The translations under genes and the position numbers were made by a program. 56,615 nucleotides of DNA. It comes from Roseospira navarrensis. Its GTDB lineage: Bacteria > Pseudomonadota > Alphaproteobacteria > Rhodospirillales > Rhodospirillaceae. The stretch covers positions 1 through 56,615 of the forward strand of contig NZ_WIVE01000025.1 of the NCBI RefSeq assembly GCF_009601025.1, in the 5' to 3' direction. The notes under the pieces were generated by a model. That model did not search any database, was not told the DNA's origin, and worked only from the letters and a program-made list of their open reading frames with translations. Shown here one piece after another: positions 26,821 through 39,144 of the stretch (positions are counted from its first letter, which is position 1; each line of letters opens with the position of its first letter).

Positions 26821-28289
26821 CGCCGTCCGCCGCCGCCAAGGCCGATCCGCCGGCGCCGCTGTGGACAGCGGCGGAGGCCGTGCGCGCCACCGGCGGGCGC
26901 ACGGACGGGAACTGGCGCGCGTCCGGGGTCTCCATCGACAGCCGGACCGCGCAGCCGGGCGACCTGTTCGTCGCGCTCCAGGGCCCCAGCTTCGACGGGC
27001 ACGACTTCGTGGCCGCCGCGCTGGAGACCGGGGCCGCCGCCGCCGTGGTCTCGCGCGCGCCGGAGGATGGCGCCTCCGGCATCGATCCCGCCCGCCTGCT
27101 GGTGGTCGAGGACACCATGGCGGCGCTGGAGGGGCTCGGCCGCTTCGCCCGCTCGCGCGCCCGGGACGTGCGCGTGGTCGGCGTCACCGGCAGCGTCGGC
27201 AAGACCGGCACCAAGGAAATGCTGGCCCTGGCCCTGGCGTCCCTGGGCCCGACGCACGCCACCCAGGGCAATCTCAACAACCACTGGGGTGTTCCGCTGA
27301 CGCTGGCCCGGATGCCGGCCGACAGCCGTTTCGCCGTCATCGAGATGGGCATGAACCACGCCGGCGAGATCGCGCCCCTGTCCCGGATGGCGCGCCCCGA
27401 CGTGGCGGTCATCACCGCCATTGCCCCGGCGCATATCGAGCATCTGGGCTCGGAAGAGGCCATCGCCGACGCCAAGGCCGAGATGTTCGAGGGCCTCGCC
27501 ACCGGCGGGACCGCCATCCTGCCGCGCGACAGCCGCCATTATCGCCGCCTGCGCCGGGCCGCGCTGGCGGCGGGCGCGGGGAAAACGGTCGGCTTCGGCG
27601 ATCATGTGGAGTCCACCGCCCGCCTGCTGGACGTGGCCCTGGACCCGGGCAACGTGCGGGTGTTCATGATCTCCGACGGCGCGCCGCTGGGCTACCGCCT
27701 GGGCGCGGACGGCCGGCACTGGGCCGTCAACAGTCTGGCCGTGATCGCCGCCGTGCAGGCCCTGGGCGTCGATCCGGTGGCGTGCCTGGGTGGGCTCGGT
27801 CGGGTCCGCCCGCCGAAGGGGCGGGGGGCCCGCCAGGATGTCGTCGTGCCCGGCGGCACCGCGCACCTGATCGACGAGAGCTACAACGCCAGCCCGGCGG
27901 CGGTGCGCGCCGCCCTGGGCACGCTGGCCATGGTCCGCCCGGGCAAGACCGGGCGCCGCATCGCGGTGCTGGGCGACATGCTGGAACTGGGCGAAGCCGG
28001 CCCCGCGCTGCACGCGGGTCTGGCGGCGGCCCTCACGGACCACCGGATCGACACCGTGTTCACGGCCGGGCCGCTGATGGGCCATCTGGACGCCATCCTG
28101 CCGGAGAGACTGCGCGGCGGTCACGCCGCCTCGGCCGCCGATCTGGCGCCCCGGGTGGCGGCGGCCCTGCGGCCCGGCGACGTGGTCATGGTCAAGGGCT
28201 CGCTCGGCAGCCGCATGAGCACGGTGGTGCAGGCCATCCTGAATCCGGCGAACGCCGCCGACACACCAAAGGACGACAGCGCGGCCTGA
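26817..28289 (+). CDS. murF: UDP-MurNAc-pentapeptide synthetase MurF
   Basis: Adds D-Ala-D-Ala to UDP-MurNAc-tripeptide; 490 residues. N-terminal substrate domain with GVSIDSRTAQPGDLFVAL, the P-loop segment GVTGSVGKTGTKE, GNLNNHWGVPLTL and IEMGMNHAGEI, then the C-terminal DESYNASPAAVRAAL and VLGDMLELG. It begins inside the murE stop. A 50-bp gap separates it from mraY. Confidence 0.95.
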   Translation: MTPSAAAKADPPAPLWTAAEAVRATGGRTDGNWRASGVSIDSRTAQPGDLFVALQGPSFDGHDFVAAALETGAAAAVVSRAPEDGASGIDPARLLVVEDTMAALEGLGRFARSRARDVRVVGVTGSVGKTGTKEMLALALASLGPTHATQGNLNNHWGVPLTLARMPADSRFAVIEMGMNHAGEIAPLSRMARPDVAVITAIAPAHIEHLGSEEAIADAKAEMFEGLATGGTAILPRDSRHYRRLRRAALAAGAGKTVGFGDHVESTARLLDVALDPGNVRVFMISDGAPLGYRLGADGRHWAVNSLAVIAAVQALGVDPVACLGGLGRVRPPKGRGARQDVVVPGGTAHLIDESYNASPAAVRAALGTLAMVRPGKTGRRIAVLGDMLELGEAGPALHAGLAAALTDHRIDTVFTAGPLMGHLDAILPERLRGGHAASAADLAPRVAAALRPGDVVMVKGSLGSRMSTVVQAILNPANAADTPKDDSAA

Positions 28290-28339
28290 CCTCGGCCGCT
28301 CCCGATTGAACAGACGACTGACACCGGAACACACCGTAG

Positions 28340-29425
28340 ATGCTGTATTACCTCGCCCAGTTTTCGGACCAGTTCGGCGCGCTGAACGTCTTCCGCTATC
28401 TGACGTTCCGCACCGGCGGCGCGGTCATGACCGCGCTGCTGGTGGCGTTCGTGTTCGGCCCGCGCATCATCCGGTGGCTGCGCAGCCGGCAGACCAACGG
28501 CCAGCCCATCCGCGACGACGGCCCCGAAAGCCACCTGCTGACCAAGCAGGGCACGCCGACCATGGGCGGGGTCATGATGCTGCTGGGGGTCGCGGCCGGC
28601 ACCCTCCTGTGGGCGGATCTGTCCAGCGGCTACGTCTGGGCCGTGCTGGTGCTGACGCTGGGCTACGGCGGCCTCGGGTTCGCCGACGACTACCTGAAGG
28701 TCACCCGGCGCCACCACGGCGGCCTGCCGGGCCGCTCCAAGCTGATCGGGCAGGTGGGACTGGCGACCCTGGTGGGCATCTGGATCGTCTGGCTGGGCGA
28801 TCCCTCGGACAACACCAGCCTTGCGTTTCCGTTCCTCAAGGACCTGCTGATCGACCTGGGCTGGGTCTACATCGCCTTCGCGGTGTTCGTGATGGTGGGG
28901 GCGTCCAACGCGGTCAACCTGACCGACGGCCTGGACGGGCTGGCCATCGTGCCCGTCATCATCGCCGCCGGGGTGTTCACGCTGATCGCCTATCTGGTCG
29001 GCAACGCGGTGTTCTCGAACTACCTGCAGATCCACCACGTCCCCGGCACCGGCGAACTGGCCGTGTTCCTGGGCGCCCTGATCGGGGCCGGCATCGGATT
29101 CCTCTGGTTCAACGCCCCGCCGGCCATGGTGTTCATGGGCGACACCGGCTCGCTGGCCATGGGCGGCGCGCTGGGCGCCATCGCCGTGGTCACCAAGCAC
29201 GAGATCGTGCTGGCCATCGTCGGCGGGCTGTTCGTGCTGGAAACGATCTCGGTGATCGTCCAGGTCGCCAGCTTCAAGCTCACCGGCAAGCGGGTGTTCC
29301 GGATGGCGCCGCTGCACCACCATTTCGAGAAGAAGGGGTGGGCCGAACCCACCATCGTCATCCGCTTCTGGATCATCGCCATGATTCTGGCGCTGATCGG
29401 CCTGTCCACCCTCAAGCTTCGCTGA
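28340..29425 (+). CDS. mraY: Phospho-MurNAc-pentapeptide-transferase MraY
   Basis: Integral membrane enzyme that makes lipid I; 361 residues and about ten predicted helices. Family motifs: [10 protein letters not shown], the Asp-rich [36 protein letters not shown], and [11 protein letters not shown] followed by [14 protein letters not shown] near the C terminus. The Shine-Dalgarno before the ATG at 28340 is weak. It lies between murF and murD. Confidence 0.96.
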   Translation: MLYYLAQFSDQFGALNVFRYLTFRTGGAVMTALLVAFVFGPRIIRWLRSRQTNGQPIRDDGPESHLLTKQGTPTMGGVMMLLGVAAGTLLWADLSSGYVWAVLVLTLGYGGLGFADDYLKVTRRHHGGLPGRSKLIGQVGLATLVGIWIVWLGDPSDNTSLAFPFLKDLLIDLGWVYIAFAVFVMVGASNAVNLTDGLDGLAIVPVIIAAGVFTLIAYLVGNAVFSNYLQIHHVPGTGELAVFLGALIGAGIGFLWFNAPPAMVFMGDTGSLAMGGALGAIAVVTKHEIVLAIVGGLFVLETISVIVQVASFKLTGKRVFRMAPLHHHFEKKGWAEPTIVIRFWIIAMILALIGLSTLKLR

Positions 29426-29444
29426 ACCCTCGGAGGTCCCCGCC

Positions 29445-30926
29445 GTGATTCCCGTCTACACCTTCGCTCTGGAGCCGGTCGCCGTCATGGGCCTGGGAAG
29501 GTCCGGTCTGGCGACCGCGCGCGCGCTGATGGCGGGCGGCGCCAAGGTGATGGCGTGGGACGACGCCCCGGACCGGCGCGCCGCCGCCGAAGAGGCCGGC
29601 ATCCCGCTGGCCGACCTGACCACGGCGGATCTGTCGGGCGTGCGGGTGGCGGCCTGGAGCCCGGGCATCCCCCACACCTCCCCGAAGTCCCATCCCGTGG
29701 CCAACCGCCTGCGCGACGCCGGGGTGCCGCTGGTCTGCGACATCGAACTTCTGGTGCGCGCCCGCACGGCGGCCTTCTACGTCGGCGTCACCGGCACCAA
29801 CGGCAAGTCCACCACCACCAGCCTGATCGGCCACATCCTGCGCCACGCCGGCCAGGCGCCGCAGGTGGGCGGCAATCTGGGCGCGCCCGCCCTGGACCTG
29901 GAGCCGGTGTCGCCCTTCGGGACCTATGTGCTGGAGCTGTCGAGCTATCAGCTTGAACTGGTGCCCTCGCTGGTCTGCGACGTGGCGGTGCTGCTCAACG
30001 TCACCCCCGATCACCTGGACCGGCACGGCGGCATGGAAGGCTACATCGCCGCCAAGCGCCGGATCTTCGAGGGCGTGATGCCGCCCCGCAGGGTCTGCAT
30101 CGGGCTGGACGACACCATCTGCCGCAACATGCACGCCGAGATGACCCGGCAGGACAGCCGCGACCTGATCCCGTTCGCCGCCGGACGGGCCGCGCCGGGC
30201 GGGGTGTGCGCCAAGGACGGCGTGCTGGTGGACGACATCGACGGCAAGGCGGCCAAGGTGCTGGACCTGACCGGGCTGCCCGCCCTGGCCGGCGAACACA
30301 ACTGGCAGAACGCGGCCGCCGCCTATGCCGCCTGCCGCGCCCGGGGTGTCGCACCGGGGGTCATCGCCCAGGCGCTGCGCACCTTCCCGGGCCTCGCCCA
30401 CCGTCACGAGACCGTGGCCACCGTCGATGGCGTGCTGTTCGTCAACGACAGCAAGGCCACCAACGCCGAGGCGGCGGAAAAGGCCATCCTGTGTCACGAG
30501 GACATCTACTGGATCGCCGGCGGCCAGCCCAAGGCGGGCGGCATCGACCGCCTGGAACCGCACCTGGACCGCATCGTCCACGCCTATCTGATCGGCGAGG
30601 CGGCGGAGGCGTTCGGCGACTTCCTGGAGGCCCGGGACGTGCCCGTCTCGATGTGCGGCACGCTGGATGCGGCCGTGGATCTGGCCTTCCAGCACGCCCT
30701 GGATGACGAGGAGGAGGCGCCCGTCGTGCTGCTCTCCCCGGCCTGCGCATCGTTCGACCAGTTCAAGGACTTCGAGGCGCGCGGTGATGCCTTCAAGGCG
30801 CTGGTGGCCGAGTTGGCGGCCGATGCCGAGGCGGAGATCGAGGACCTGGAGGAGGACGACGCGGACGCATACGACGACGACGACGACGAGGACCAGGACG
30901 AGGACACCGGCGAGGTGCGGCCATGA
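29445..30926 (+). CDS. murD: UDP-MurNAc-Ala-D-Glu ligase MurD, with acidic tail
   Basis: Adds D-glutamate to UDP-MurNAc-L-Ala; 493 residues. Motifs: VMGLGRSGLATARAL, GVTGTNGKSTT (P-loop), LELSSYQLE, LNVTPDHLDRHG, FVNDSKATNAEA and the C-terminal LLSPACASFDQFKDFEARGDAF. The GTG start at 29445 follows GGAGG at 29432-29436. After the normal end of the fold (about residue 455) an extra tail of about 38 residues is almost all Asp/Glu, including a run of five Asp. The gene overlaps ftsW by four bases. Confidence 0.95.
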   Translation: MIPVYTFALEPVAVMGLGRSGLATARALMAGGAKVMAWDDAPDRRAAAEEAGIPLADLTTADLSGVRVAAWSPGIPHTSPKSHPVANRLRDAGVPLVCDIELLVRARTAAFYVGVTGTNGKSTTTSLIGHILRHAGQAPQVGGNLGAPALDLEPVSPFGTYVLELSSYQLELVPSLVCDVAVLLNVTPDHLDRHGGMEGYIAAKRRIFEGVMPPRRVCIGLDDTICRNMHAEMTRQDSRDLIPFAAGRAAPGGVCAKDGVLVDDIDGKAAKVLDLTGLPALAGEHNWQNAAAAYAACRARGVAPGVIAQALRTFPGLAHRHETVATVDGVLFVNDSKATNAEAAEKAILCHEDIYWIAGGQPKAGGIDRLEPHLDRIVHAYLIGEAAEAFGDFLEARDVPVSMCGTLDAAVDLAFQHALDDEEEAPVVLLSPACASFDQFKDFEARGDAFKALVAELAADAEAEIEDLEEDDADAYDDDDDEDQDEDTGEVRP

Positions 30927-32152
30927 GCGTGCGCCGCCGCCCCGACATGACCCCGGCGAGCGCCGCCCCCGGCGGCGGCCTGGCGCCGCCGCCCGCCCCC
31001 TCGGCGGGCACGGGCGGTCCGGCGCGCCGGCTGCGCTACCGCGCGGGCGACGGCAGCGTCATCGGGCGCTGGTGGGGCTCGGTCGATCATCTGATGCTGG
31101 TCACGGTCGCGCTGCTGGCGATCATCGGCGTGGTGCTGATCCTGGCCGCCGGTCCACCCGCCGCGCAGCGCATCGACGCCCAGATCTTCCACTTCGTGCG
31201 CCGCCAGATGGTGTTCGTGCCGCTGGGCCTGGTGCTGCTGTTCGCGGTCTCGCTGCTGTCCCCCCGGGGCGTGCGACGGCTCGCCGTGATCGGGTTCGGC
31301 GGCATGCTGGGCCTGCTCGCCCTCACCCCCCTGATCGGGCCGGAGATCAACGGCGCCACCCGCTGGTTGACCCTGGCCGGCTTCACGCTGCAGCCGTCCG
31401 AGATCGTCAAGCCCTTCTTCGCCGTCGTGGTGGCCTGGATGCTGGCCGCCGGGGCCCAGTCGGAGGAAGTGCCGGGCCTCGCCATCTCCATGGGGCTGGC
31501 CGTGGTCGTGGCCGGCCTGCTGCTCAGCCAGCCGGACGTGGGCATGACCCTGGTCATCGCCGCCATCTGGTGCGCCCAGGTGTTCATGGCCGGGCTGTCC
31601 CTGGTGTGGGTGGGGCTGATCGCGGTGCTGGGACTGGCCGGCGTGGTCGCCGCCTATTTCCTGTTCCCGCACGTGTCCTACCGCGTGGACCGCTTCCTGG
31701 ACCCGGAGAGCGGCGACAACTACCAGATCATCCAGTCCATGAAGGCGTTCACCGAGGGCGGCCTGTTCGGGCGTGGCCCCGGCGAGGGCCGGGTCAAGGA
31801 GAACCTGCCGGACGCCCACACCGACTTCATCTTCGCCGTCGCGGGCGAGGAATTCGGCCTGCTGCTGTGCCTGCTGGTGGTCGCGCTGTTCGCGGGGCTC
31901 ATCATCCGCGCCCTGGTGCGCGCCCAGGACACCCGCGACCTGTTCATCATGCTGGCGGTGGGCGGCCTGTCGGTCCAGCTCGCCATGCAGACCATCATCA
32001 ACATGGCCTCCAGCCTGAACCTGATGCCGACCAAGGGCATGACGCTGCCGTTCCTGAGCTACGGCGGTTCCTCCATGGTGGGCGTGGCGCTGGCCACGGG
32101 CATGATCCTGGCGCTGACGCGCCGGCGCGGCCGGACGGAGGAGCGGCCATGA
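30923..32152 (+). CDS. ftsW: Peptidoglycan glycosyltransferase FtsW
   Basis: SEDS-family septal peptidoglycan polymerase, 409 residues. A disordered Pro/Ala/Gly-rich N terminus (about 1-45) precedes about ten membrane helices. Signature segments: [14 protein letters not shown] followed by [31 protein letters not shown] with EEFG, and the C-terminal [10 protein letters not shown]. It starts inside the murD stop and ends overlapping murG. It works with FtsI at the septum. Confidence 0.96.
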   Translation: MSVRRRPDMTPASAAPGGGLAPPPAPSAGTGGPARRLRYRAGDGSVIGRWWGSVDHLMLVTVALLAIIGVVLILAAGPPAAQRIDAQIFHFVRRQMVFVPLGLVLLFAVSLLSPRGVRRLAVIGFGGMLGLLALTPLIGPEINGATRWLTLAGFTLQPSEIVKPFFAVVVAWMLAAGAQSEEVPGLAISMGLAVVVAGLLLSQPDVGMTLVIAAIWCAQVFMAGLSLVWVGLIAVLGLAGVVAAYFLFPHVSYRVDRFLDPESGDNYQIIQSMKAFTEGGLFGRGPGEGRVKENLPDAHTDFIFAVAGEEFGLLLCLLVVALFAGLIIRALVRAQDTRDLFIMLAVGGLSVQLAMQTIINMASSLNLMPTKGMTLPFLSYGGSSMVGVALATGMILALTRRRGRTEERP

Positions 32153-33273
32153 CGTCGGCGATGACCGGACCGCCCTTCATCCTCATCACCGCCGGGGGCA
32201 CCGGCGGCCACGTGTTTCCCGCCGAGGCGCTGGCGGCGGTGCTGGAGGCGCGCGGCTGCCGGCTCGGGTTCATGACCGACGACCGGGGCGCGGGCCACGG
32301 CGGCGCACTGGGGCGGTTGCAGACCTGGCGGCTGTCGGCCGGCGGCATCGCGGGCCTGAGCGCGCGGAGCCGCGTCCGGGGCGTGTTCCGGCTGGCGCGG
32401 GGAGCCTTCCAGGCGTGGCGGCTGATGGGCAAACTGAAGCCGGACGCGGTGGTCGGCTTCGGCGGCTATGCGGCGGTGCCGGGCGTGGCCGCGGCCCTCT
32501 GGCGCGGGCGGCCGATCCTGATCCACGAGCAGAACGGCGTGCTGGGCCGCGCCAACCGGCTGTTCGCCGGCCGCGTGGACGCCATCGCCACCGCCCTGCC
32601 GCAGACGCGCCACCTGCCCGAGGGCAAGGGCCGCCACGTGGGCAACCCGGTGCGCCCGGCCACGCTGGCGGTGCGCGACGTGCCCTATGCCGCGCCGACC
32701 GGCGATGGCCCCATCCGTCTGCTCGTCACCGGCGGCAGCCAGGGGGCGCGGGCGCTCACCGATCTGGTGCCGGCCGCGCTGGCGGGGCTGCCCGACGACC
32801 TGCGCGCCCGCCTGCGCGTGGCCCAGCAGTGCCGGCCCGAGGACCTGGAGCGCGCCCGCGGGATCTATGCGGACGCCGGTATCGAGGCCGAGACGGCAGC
32901 GTTCTTCGACGACATCCCGGCGCGGCTGGCCAGCGCGCATCTGGTGATCTGCCGGGCCGGGGCCTCGACCGTCGCGGAACTGACCTGCGCCGGTCGCCCG
33001 GCGGTGCTGATCCCGTATCCGCACGCCACCGACGACCACCAGACCGCCAACGCCCGCGCCCTGGAAGACGTCGGCGCCGGCTGGCTGGAGCCCCAGGCCG
33101 AGCTGACCGCCGGCGCCCTGTCGGTGCGGCTGGCGGGCCTGCTGGCCGAGCCGGGCACCCTGGCCGCCACCGCCGCCCGCGCCCACGCGCTGGGCCGCCC
33201 CGACGCCGCCGAGCGCCTCGCCGATCTGGCGCTCTCCGTCGCCACCCATGGCAAGGAAAGGGCCGCCGCATGA
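32149..33273 (+). CDS. murG: Lipid II synthase MurG
   Basis: GT28 glycosyltransferase that adds GlcNAc to lipid I; 374 residues, membrane-peripheral. Motifs: [15 protein letters not shown] (G-loop 1), [23 protein letters not shown] and [10 protein letters not shown] (G-loop), then the donor-site [24 protein letters not shown] split over the second domain, with the family's [14 protein letters not shown] junctions with ftsW and murC. Confidence 0.96.
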   Translation: MTSAMTGPPFILITAGGTGGHVFPAEALAAVLEARGCRLGFMTDDRGAGHGGALGRLQTWRLSAGGIAGLSARSRVRGVFRLARGAFQAWRLMGKLKPDAVVGFGGYAAVPGVAAALWRGRPILIHEQNGVLGRANRLFAGRVDAIATALPQTRHLPEGKGRHVGNPVRPATLAVRDVPYAAPTGDGPIRLLVTGGSQGARALTDLVPAALAGLPDDLRARLRVAQQCRPEDLERARGIYADAGIEAETAAFFDDIPARLASAHLVICRAGASTVAELTCAGRPAVLIPYPHATDDHQTANARALEDVGAGWLEPQAELTAGALSVRLAGLLAEPGTLAATAARAHALGRPDAAERLADLALSVATHGKERAAA

Positions 33274-34696
33274 GAGCCCTGCCCCTCGACATCGGCCCCA
33301 TCCACTTCGTGGGCATCGGCGGCATCGGCATGAGCGGCATCGCCGAGGTGCTGCACAACCTGGGCTATGCCGTCCAGGGCAGCGACATCGCCGAGAACGC
33401 CAACGTCAAGCGCCTGCGCGACCTGGGGATTTCCATCGCCATCGGCCACGACGCCGCCAACCTGGGCGAGGCGCAGGTGGCCGTGATCTCCTCGGCCGTC
33501 AAGCCGGGCAACCCGGAGGTGGACGCCGCCCGCGCCCGCCTGGTGCCGGTGGTGCGCCGCGCCGAGATGCTGGGCGAGCTGATGCGCCTGAAGTGGGCCG
33601 TCGCCATCGGCGGCACCCACGGCAAGACCACCACCACGTCCATGGTGGCCGCCATCCTGGAAGCGGCGGGGCTCGACCCCACCGTCATCAACGGCGGCAT
33701 CATCAACGCACGCGGCACCAACGCCTATCTGGGTCACGGCGACTGGATGGTGGTGGAGGCCGACGAGAGCGACGGCACCTTCACCAAGCTGCCGGCGACC
33801 ATCGGCGTGGTCACCAACATGGACCCCGAGCACCTGGACTTCTACGGCTCGTTCGAGCGCATGCGGGACGCCTACAAGACCTTCGTGCAGAACCTGCCGT
33901 TCTACGGCTTCGCCGCCATGTGCATCGACCATGCCGAGGTGCAGTCGCTGATCCCCGAGGTGCTGGACCGCAAGATCGTCACCTACGGCTTCAGCCCGCA
34001 GGCGGACATCCGCGGCATCAACCTGAGGCTGGGGCCGGACGGCGGGCGCTTCGACGTGTTCGCCACCGACCGCATCAGCGGCACCACGGAAACGCTGGCG
34101 GACATGCACCTGCCCATGTTCGGGCGTCACAACGTGCAGAACGCCCTCGCCGCCGTGGCCATCGGCCGCGAAATGGGCCTGGGGACGGACGTCATCCGCC
34201 AGGGTCTGGCCGGCTTCGGCGGCGTGCGGCGGCGCTTCACCCGCACGGGCGTGGTCAACGGCGTGTCGATCATCGACGATTACGGCCACCACCCGGTCGA
34301 GATCGCGGCCGTGCTGAACGCCGCCCGCGACGTGGTCGGCCAGCACCGGGTGATCGCCGTGGTCCAGCCGCACCGCTACAGCCGCCTGAAGGCGCTGTTC
34401 GAGGACTTCTGCACCTGCTTCAACGACGCCGACGAGGTGGTGGTGGCGCCGGTCCATGCGGCGGGGGAATCCCCCATCGAGGGTGTGGGCCGCGACGCCC
34501 TGGTGGAGGGCCTGCGCGCCCGGGGCCTGCGCACGGTCACGCCGCTGGACGGCCCGGAGGCGCTGGCGCCCCTGATCGCCCGCCTGGCCAGGCCCGGCGA
34601 CATGGTTGTGTGCCTGGGCGCGGGCACCATCTCCGCCTGGGCCAACGCGCTGCCCGGTCAGCTTGAGGCCCTGGGCGCTCCGGAGGAAGGGCGCGC

Positions 34697-34700
<4 letters not shown>
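33270..34700 (+). CDS. murC: UDP-MurNAc-L-alanine ligase MurC
   Basis: First Mur ligase, adding L-Ala to UDP-MurNAc; 476 residues. Motifs: [17 protein letters not shown], the P-loop [53 protein letters not shown] and [10 protein letters not shown]. The start overlaps the murG stop; murB follows by an ATGA junction. Confidence 0.96.
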
Positions 34701-35646
<946 letters not shown>

Positions 35647-35650
<4 letters not shown>

Positions 35651-36573
35651 GCCGCCGCGTGACCGTTCTGATGGGCGGCTATTCCGCCGAGCGCGACGTC
35701 TCGCTGAACAGCGGCGCGGCGGCCGCCAAGGCGCTGACCGCCGAGGGCTACACCGTCGCCACCCTCGACGTGCCGCGCGATCCGGTGGCCTTCGTCACCG
35801 CCCTGCGCGAGACCGGCCCGGAGGTGGTGTTCAACGCCCTGCACGGCCGCTTCGGCGAGGACGGCCGCATCCAGGGCATCCTGGACATTCTGGGGCTGCC
35901 CTACACGCACTCCGGGGCGCTCGCCAGCGCCATGGCCATGGACAAGCCCACGGCCAAGGCCGCCTTCGCCGCCGCCGGCATCCCGGTGGCCGCCGACGTC
36001 ATCGTCGGGCCGGACGCCTTCGCCGATCCGCAGGCGGAGCCCATGGCCCGGCCCTACGTCATCAAGCCGCTCAACGAGGGCTCCAGCGTGGATGTCTACG
36101 TGGTGCTGGAGGACAGCAACCTGCCGGAGCACCTGCGCACGGACTGGCCGTTCGGCCGCCGCGCCATGGTCGAGCAGTTCATCCCCGGCCGCGAGCTGAC
36201 CGTCTCGGTCATGGGCGAGGGCGCCGAGGCCCGCCCCATGGCGATCACCGAGATCACCACCCGGCGCGGCTTCTACGACTACGACGCCAAGTACGTGACC
36301 GGCGGCTCGCGGCACATCCTGCCGGCGGACCTGCCCGAGGGCATCGCCGCGCGCTGCCTGGACCTGTCGGCCCGGGCGCATCGGGCGCTCGGCTGCCGGG
36401 GGGTGAGCCGCGCCGACCTGCGCCTGGACGGCGAGGCCCTGTACGTGCTGGAGGTCAACACCCAGCCCGGCATGACGGCCACGTCCCTGGTGCCGGAGCA
36501 GGCCGCCCATGTGGGCATTCCGTTTCCCGCGCTGTGCGCCTGGATGGTGGAGGCCGCGACATGCGATGGCTAG
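35647..36573 (+). CDS. ddl: D-alanine:D-alanine ligase
   Basis: ATP-grasp enzyme making D-Ala-D-Ala; 308 residues, normal DdlB length. Motifs: LMGGYSAERDVSLNSG (N-terminal), NALHGRFGEDG with QGILDILGLPYTHSG, AMDKPTAK, KPLNEGSSVDVYVV, ELTVSVMGE and EVNTQPGMT. The start overlaps murB by four bases. The 3' end overlaps ftsQ by 13 bp. Confidence 0.96.
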
Positions 36574-37532
36574 GACTGGGCCCGCGCGGGACCAAGCCCC
36601 CGGCGCGCGGCAAGAAGACCACCGCCCCGACCAAGGGACGCGGCCGGAGCACCACCAGCCGGCGACGCACCGCGTCGCGTCGTCCCGATTGGGCCGGCAT
36701 GGGGCGCACCCTGCGGCTGGCCGGCGTGCTGGTCGCCGTGGTGACGGTCTCGGCCGGCGCCGCCTGGGTCTGGCAGTCGGGCATGATCGGCCGCCAGATC
36801 GACGCCACCGCCGCCGCGCTGGAGCGGTTCGCCTCGCGCGGCGGGCTGGTGGTGCGCTCGGTCACCGTGGAGGGCCGGGCCCGCACCGGCCGCGCCCGCC
36901 TGCTGGCCGCCCTGGGCACCGGCCGGGGCGAGCCGATCCTGAACTTCGATCCTCAGACCGCCCGCGCGCGGGTTGAGGCCCTGCCCTGGGTGCTGTCGGC
37001 GCGCGTGGAGCGACGCCTGCCCGACGCCATCCACGTGGTGCTGACCGAGCGCGAGCCGCTGGCCCTGTGGCAGCGCGCCCCCGAAACCTACGCCGTGATC
37101 GACCGCATGGGCACACCCCTGAACGTGGACGCCAGCCCCTTCGGCGCCCTGCCCGTGATCGTGGGGCGGGACGCCCCGCCCGCCGTGCCCGGCCTGCTGG
37201 CCATGCTGGCCACCGAGCCGGACCTGCTGGGCCGGGTGCGCGCCGCCACCTTCGTCGGCGGGCGACGCTGGACCCTGCACCTTGACAGCTTCGGGGCGGA
37301 CGCCATCGACGTCCGTCTGCCCGAGCAACAGCCGCTGGTCGCCTGGCGGCGGCTGGCCGAACTGAACCGCGAGGGCCGGCTGCTCGCCCTCGACATCGAC
37401 ATGGTGGACCTGCGTCTGCCCGATCGCCTGGTGGTGCGCCCGCGCGTGCCGCTGGAAACCGGGCCCGGCATGCCCTCGACCCCCTCGGATGCCCGGCGCG
37501 TGCCGGTCTCCGGCCCTGCACAGGATACATGA
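36561..37532 (+). CDS. ftsQ: Cell division protein FtsQ
   Basis: Bitopic divisome protein, 323 residues. A long, very basic cytoplasmic N terminus (about 1-45) leads to one membrane helix (about 48-68). The periplasmic POTRA domain starts near GLVVRSVTVEGRARTGRARL and the beta domain follows with LPWVLSARVERRLPDAIHVVLTEREP, the family hallmark. The ATG at 36561 is chosen over earlier in-frame codons because GGAGG at 36549-36553 lies seven bases upstream. The stop overlaps ftsA. Confidence 0.93.
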   Translation: MRWLGLGPRGTKPPARGKKTTAPTKGRGRSTTSRRRTASRRPDWAGMGRTLRLAGVLVAVVTVSAGAAWVWQSGMIGRQIDATAAALERFASRGGLVVRSVTVEGRARTGRARLLAALGTGRGEPILNFDPQTARARVEALPWVLSARVERRLPDAIHVVLTEREPLALWQRAPETYAVIDRMGTPLNVDASPFGALPVIVGRDAPPAVPGLLAMLATEPDLLGRVRAATFVGGRRWTLHLDSFGADAIDVRLPEQQPLVAWRRLAELNREGRLLALDIDMVDLRLPDRLVVRPRVPLETGPGMPSTPSDARRVPVSGPAQDT

Positions 37533-38842
37533 CGACGATGCTGCTGTTCAGCCGCACCGACCGCGACACTTCGGGCGAAAGCGCCCCCACCCCGCTCAAG
37601 CGGCGGGGGGGGCTGATCGCCGCGCTCGACGTGGGCACGACCAAGGTCGCCTGCCTGATCGCCCGCGCCGACGACGACGGCGGGGTGCCGCGCGTGCTGG
37701 GCATCGGCCACCACCGCTCGCGCGGGGTGCGGGGCGGCCGCGTGGCCAATCCCGACGAGGTCGAGGCGGCGATCCGCAACGCGCTGGAGTCCGCCGAGGA
37801 CATGGCCGGCGAGCGCGTGGACGGTGTGGTGGTCGCCGTCACCGGCGGCGCGCCGGAGAGCGAGCGCATCGACGTGGAGATGGACGTCTCGGGCCACGAG
37901 GTCCGCGATTCCGACATGCGCCGCGTGCTGTCCTGCGTCGGCCAGCACCCGCGCGACCCGGACCGGGAGCTGATCCACTGCATCCCCGTGGGCTACAGCC
38001 TGGACGGCGTGGATAACGTATTGGACCCGCGCGGCATGTACGGCGAGCGGCTGGGCGCGCGCATCCATCTGGTGAGCGCCGCCAGCGGCCCGCTGCGCAA
38101 CCTGACCACGGTCATCGAGCGCTGCCGCCTGGACGTGGACGGGCGCGTGGCCGCGCCCTACGCCGCCGGTCTGGCGAGCCTGGTGGAGGACGAGCGCGAC
38201 CTGGGGGCCACCGTCATCGACATGGGCGGCGGCACCACGTCGGTCGCCGTGTTCCTGGGCGGGCACGTGATCCACGTCGGGGTGATCGCCGTCGGCGGCG
38301 GTCACGTGACCAACGACATCGCCCAGGGTCTCTCAACGCCGCTGGCCAGCGCCGAGCGGCTCAAGACCATGTACGGCGGCGTCCTGGCCTCGCCGGCGGA
38401 CAGCCGGGAGATCCTGCGGGTTCCCCTGGTGGGCGAGGACGAGGACCAGCCGTCGCAGGAGATCCCCCGGTCCTACCTGGTGCAGATCATCCGGCCGCGG
38501 GTGGAGGAAACCCTGGAGCTGGTGCGCGCGCACCTGGAGGCCGCCGGCGTGGATCGCGTCGCCGGCCGGCGGGCGGTGCTCACCGGCGGCGCCAGCCAGA
38601 TGCCCGGCATGCGGGAACTGGCGGAGCAGATCCTGGACAAACAGGTCCGGCCCGGGCGGCCCATGCGGCTGCGCGGGCTGGCGGACAGCGTGGCGGGCCC
38701 CGCCTTCGCCACCTGCGCCGGGCTGGTGAGCCACGCCGTTCAGGACCAGGTCGAGCGTCCCATGCTCGACGAGCCCCCGCGCGCGGGCGGCGTCTTCGGG
38801 CCGGTCAACCGGATCGGTCGCTGGCTGAAGGAGAATTTCTGA
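37529..38842 (+). CDS. ftsA: Cell division protein FtsA
   Basis: Actin-like ATPase that anchors FtsZ to the membrane; 437 residues. [14 protein letters not shown] (phosphate 1), the SHS2-like 1C domain (about 90-175), [13 protein letters not shown] (phosphate 2) and the adenosine segment [12 protein letters not shown]. The C terminus [11 protein letters not shown] is the amphipathic membrane-targeting helix. It overlaps ftsQ by four bases. Its stop overlaps an in-frame ATG leading toward ftsZ (TGATG), see the entry at 38842. Confidence 0.95.
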   Translation: MTTMLLFSRTDRDTSGESAPTPLKRRGGLIAALDVGTTKVACLIARADDDGGVPRVLGIGHHRSRGVRGGRVANPDEVEAAIRNALESAEDMAGERVDGVVVAVTGGAPESERIDVEMDVSGHEVRDSDMRRVLSCVGQHPRDPDRELIHCIPVGYSLDGVDNVLDPRGMYGERLGARIHLVSAASGPLRNLTTVIERCRLDVDGRVAAPYAAGLASLVEDERDLGATVIDMGGGTTSVAVFLGGHVIHVGVIAVGGGHVTNDIAQGLSTPLASAERLKTMYGGVLASPADSREILRVPLVGEDEDQPSQEIPRSYLVQIIRPRVEETLELVRAHLEAAGVDRVAGRRAVLTGGASQMPGMRELAEQILDKQVRPGRPMRLRGLADSVAGPAFATCAGLVSHAVQDQVERPMLDEPPRAGGVFGPVNRIGRWLKENF

Positions 38843-39144
38843 TGACCCATCGCGGCGACGACCTCTTTGGCACCCCGGACCCGGCCGCCCCGCAGGGCGA
38901 CGGCGACGGACCGACCCAGACCCCGAATTTTCCGGACCGGCCGGGCGATCCGGTCCGGGCGGAGGCCGCCCCCGGCCTTCCGCCTTTGGTTTCTCCCCAT
39001 TGCGAAGAACGCCAAGACCGAGAAACGGTCCAGGACTCCGGCACAGAGCAGAGCGAACCCCTGAGCGGGCAGACCCCGCAGGACACCAATGAAGGGCCCG
39101 CCCAAGCGCGCCCGCCCCACGAAAAGACACGGACGGAGGCAGTT
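38842..39144 (+). other. Possible N-terminal extension of FtsZ, or ftsZ leader
   Basis: The frame of ftsZ is open from an ATG at 38842 that overlaps the ftsA stop, with AAGGAG (38828-38833) eight bases upstream. It would add 101 acidic, Pro/Gly/Gln-rich residues. Third positions are about 87% G/C for the first 45 codons but near 66% after that, so only the first part looks clearly coding. The usual ftsZ start at 39145 has its own good Shine-Dalgarno. Either dual initiation or a spacer with leftover coding sequence is possible. Confidence 0.4.

Noticed and set aside
38842-39144. CtrA sites (TTAA-N7-TTAA) in the ftsA-ftsZ interval
   Set aside because: No TTAA pair with this spacing is present.
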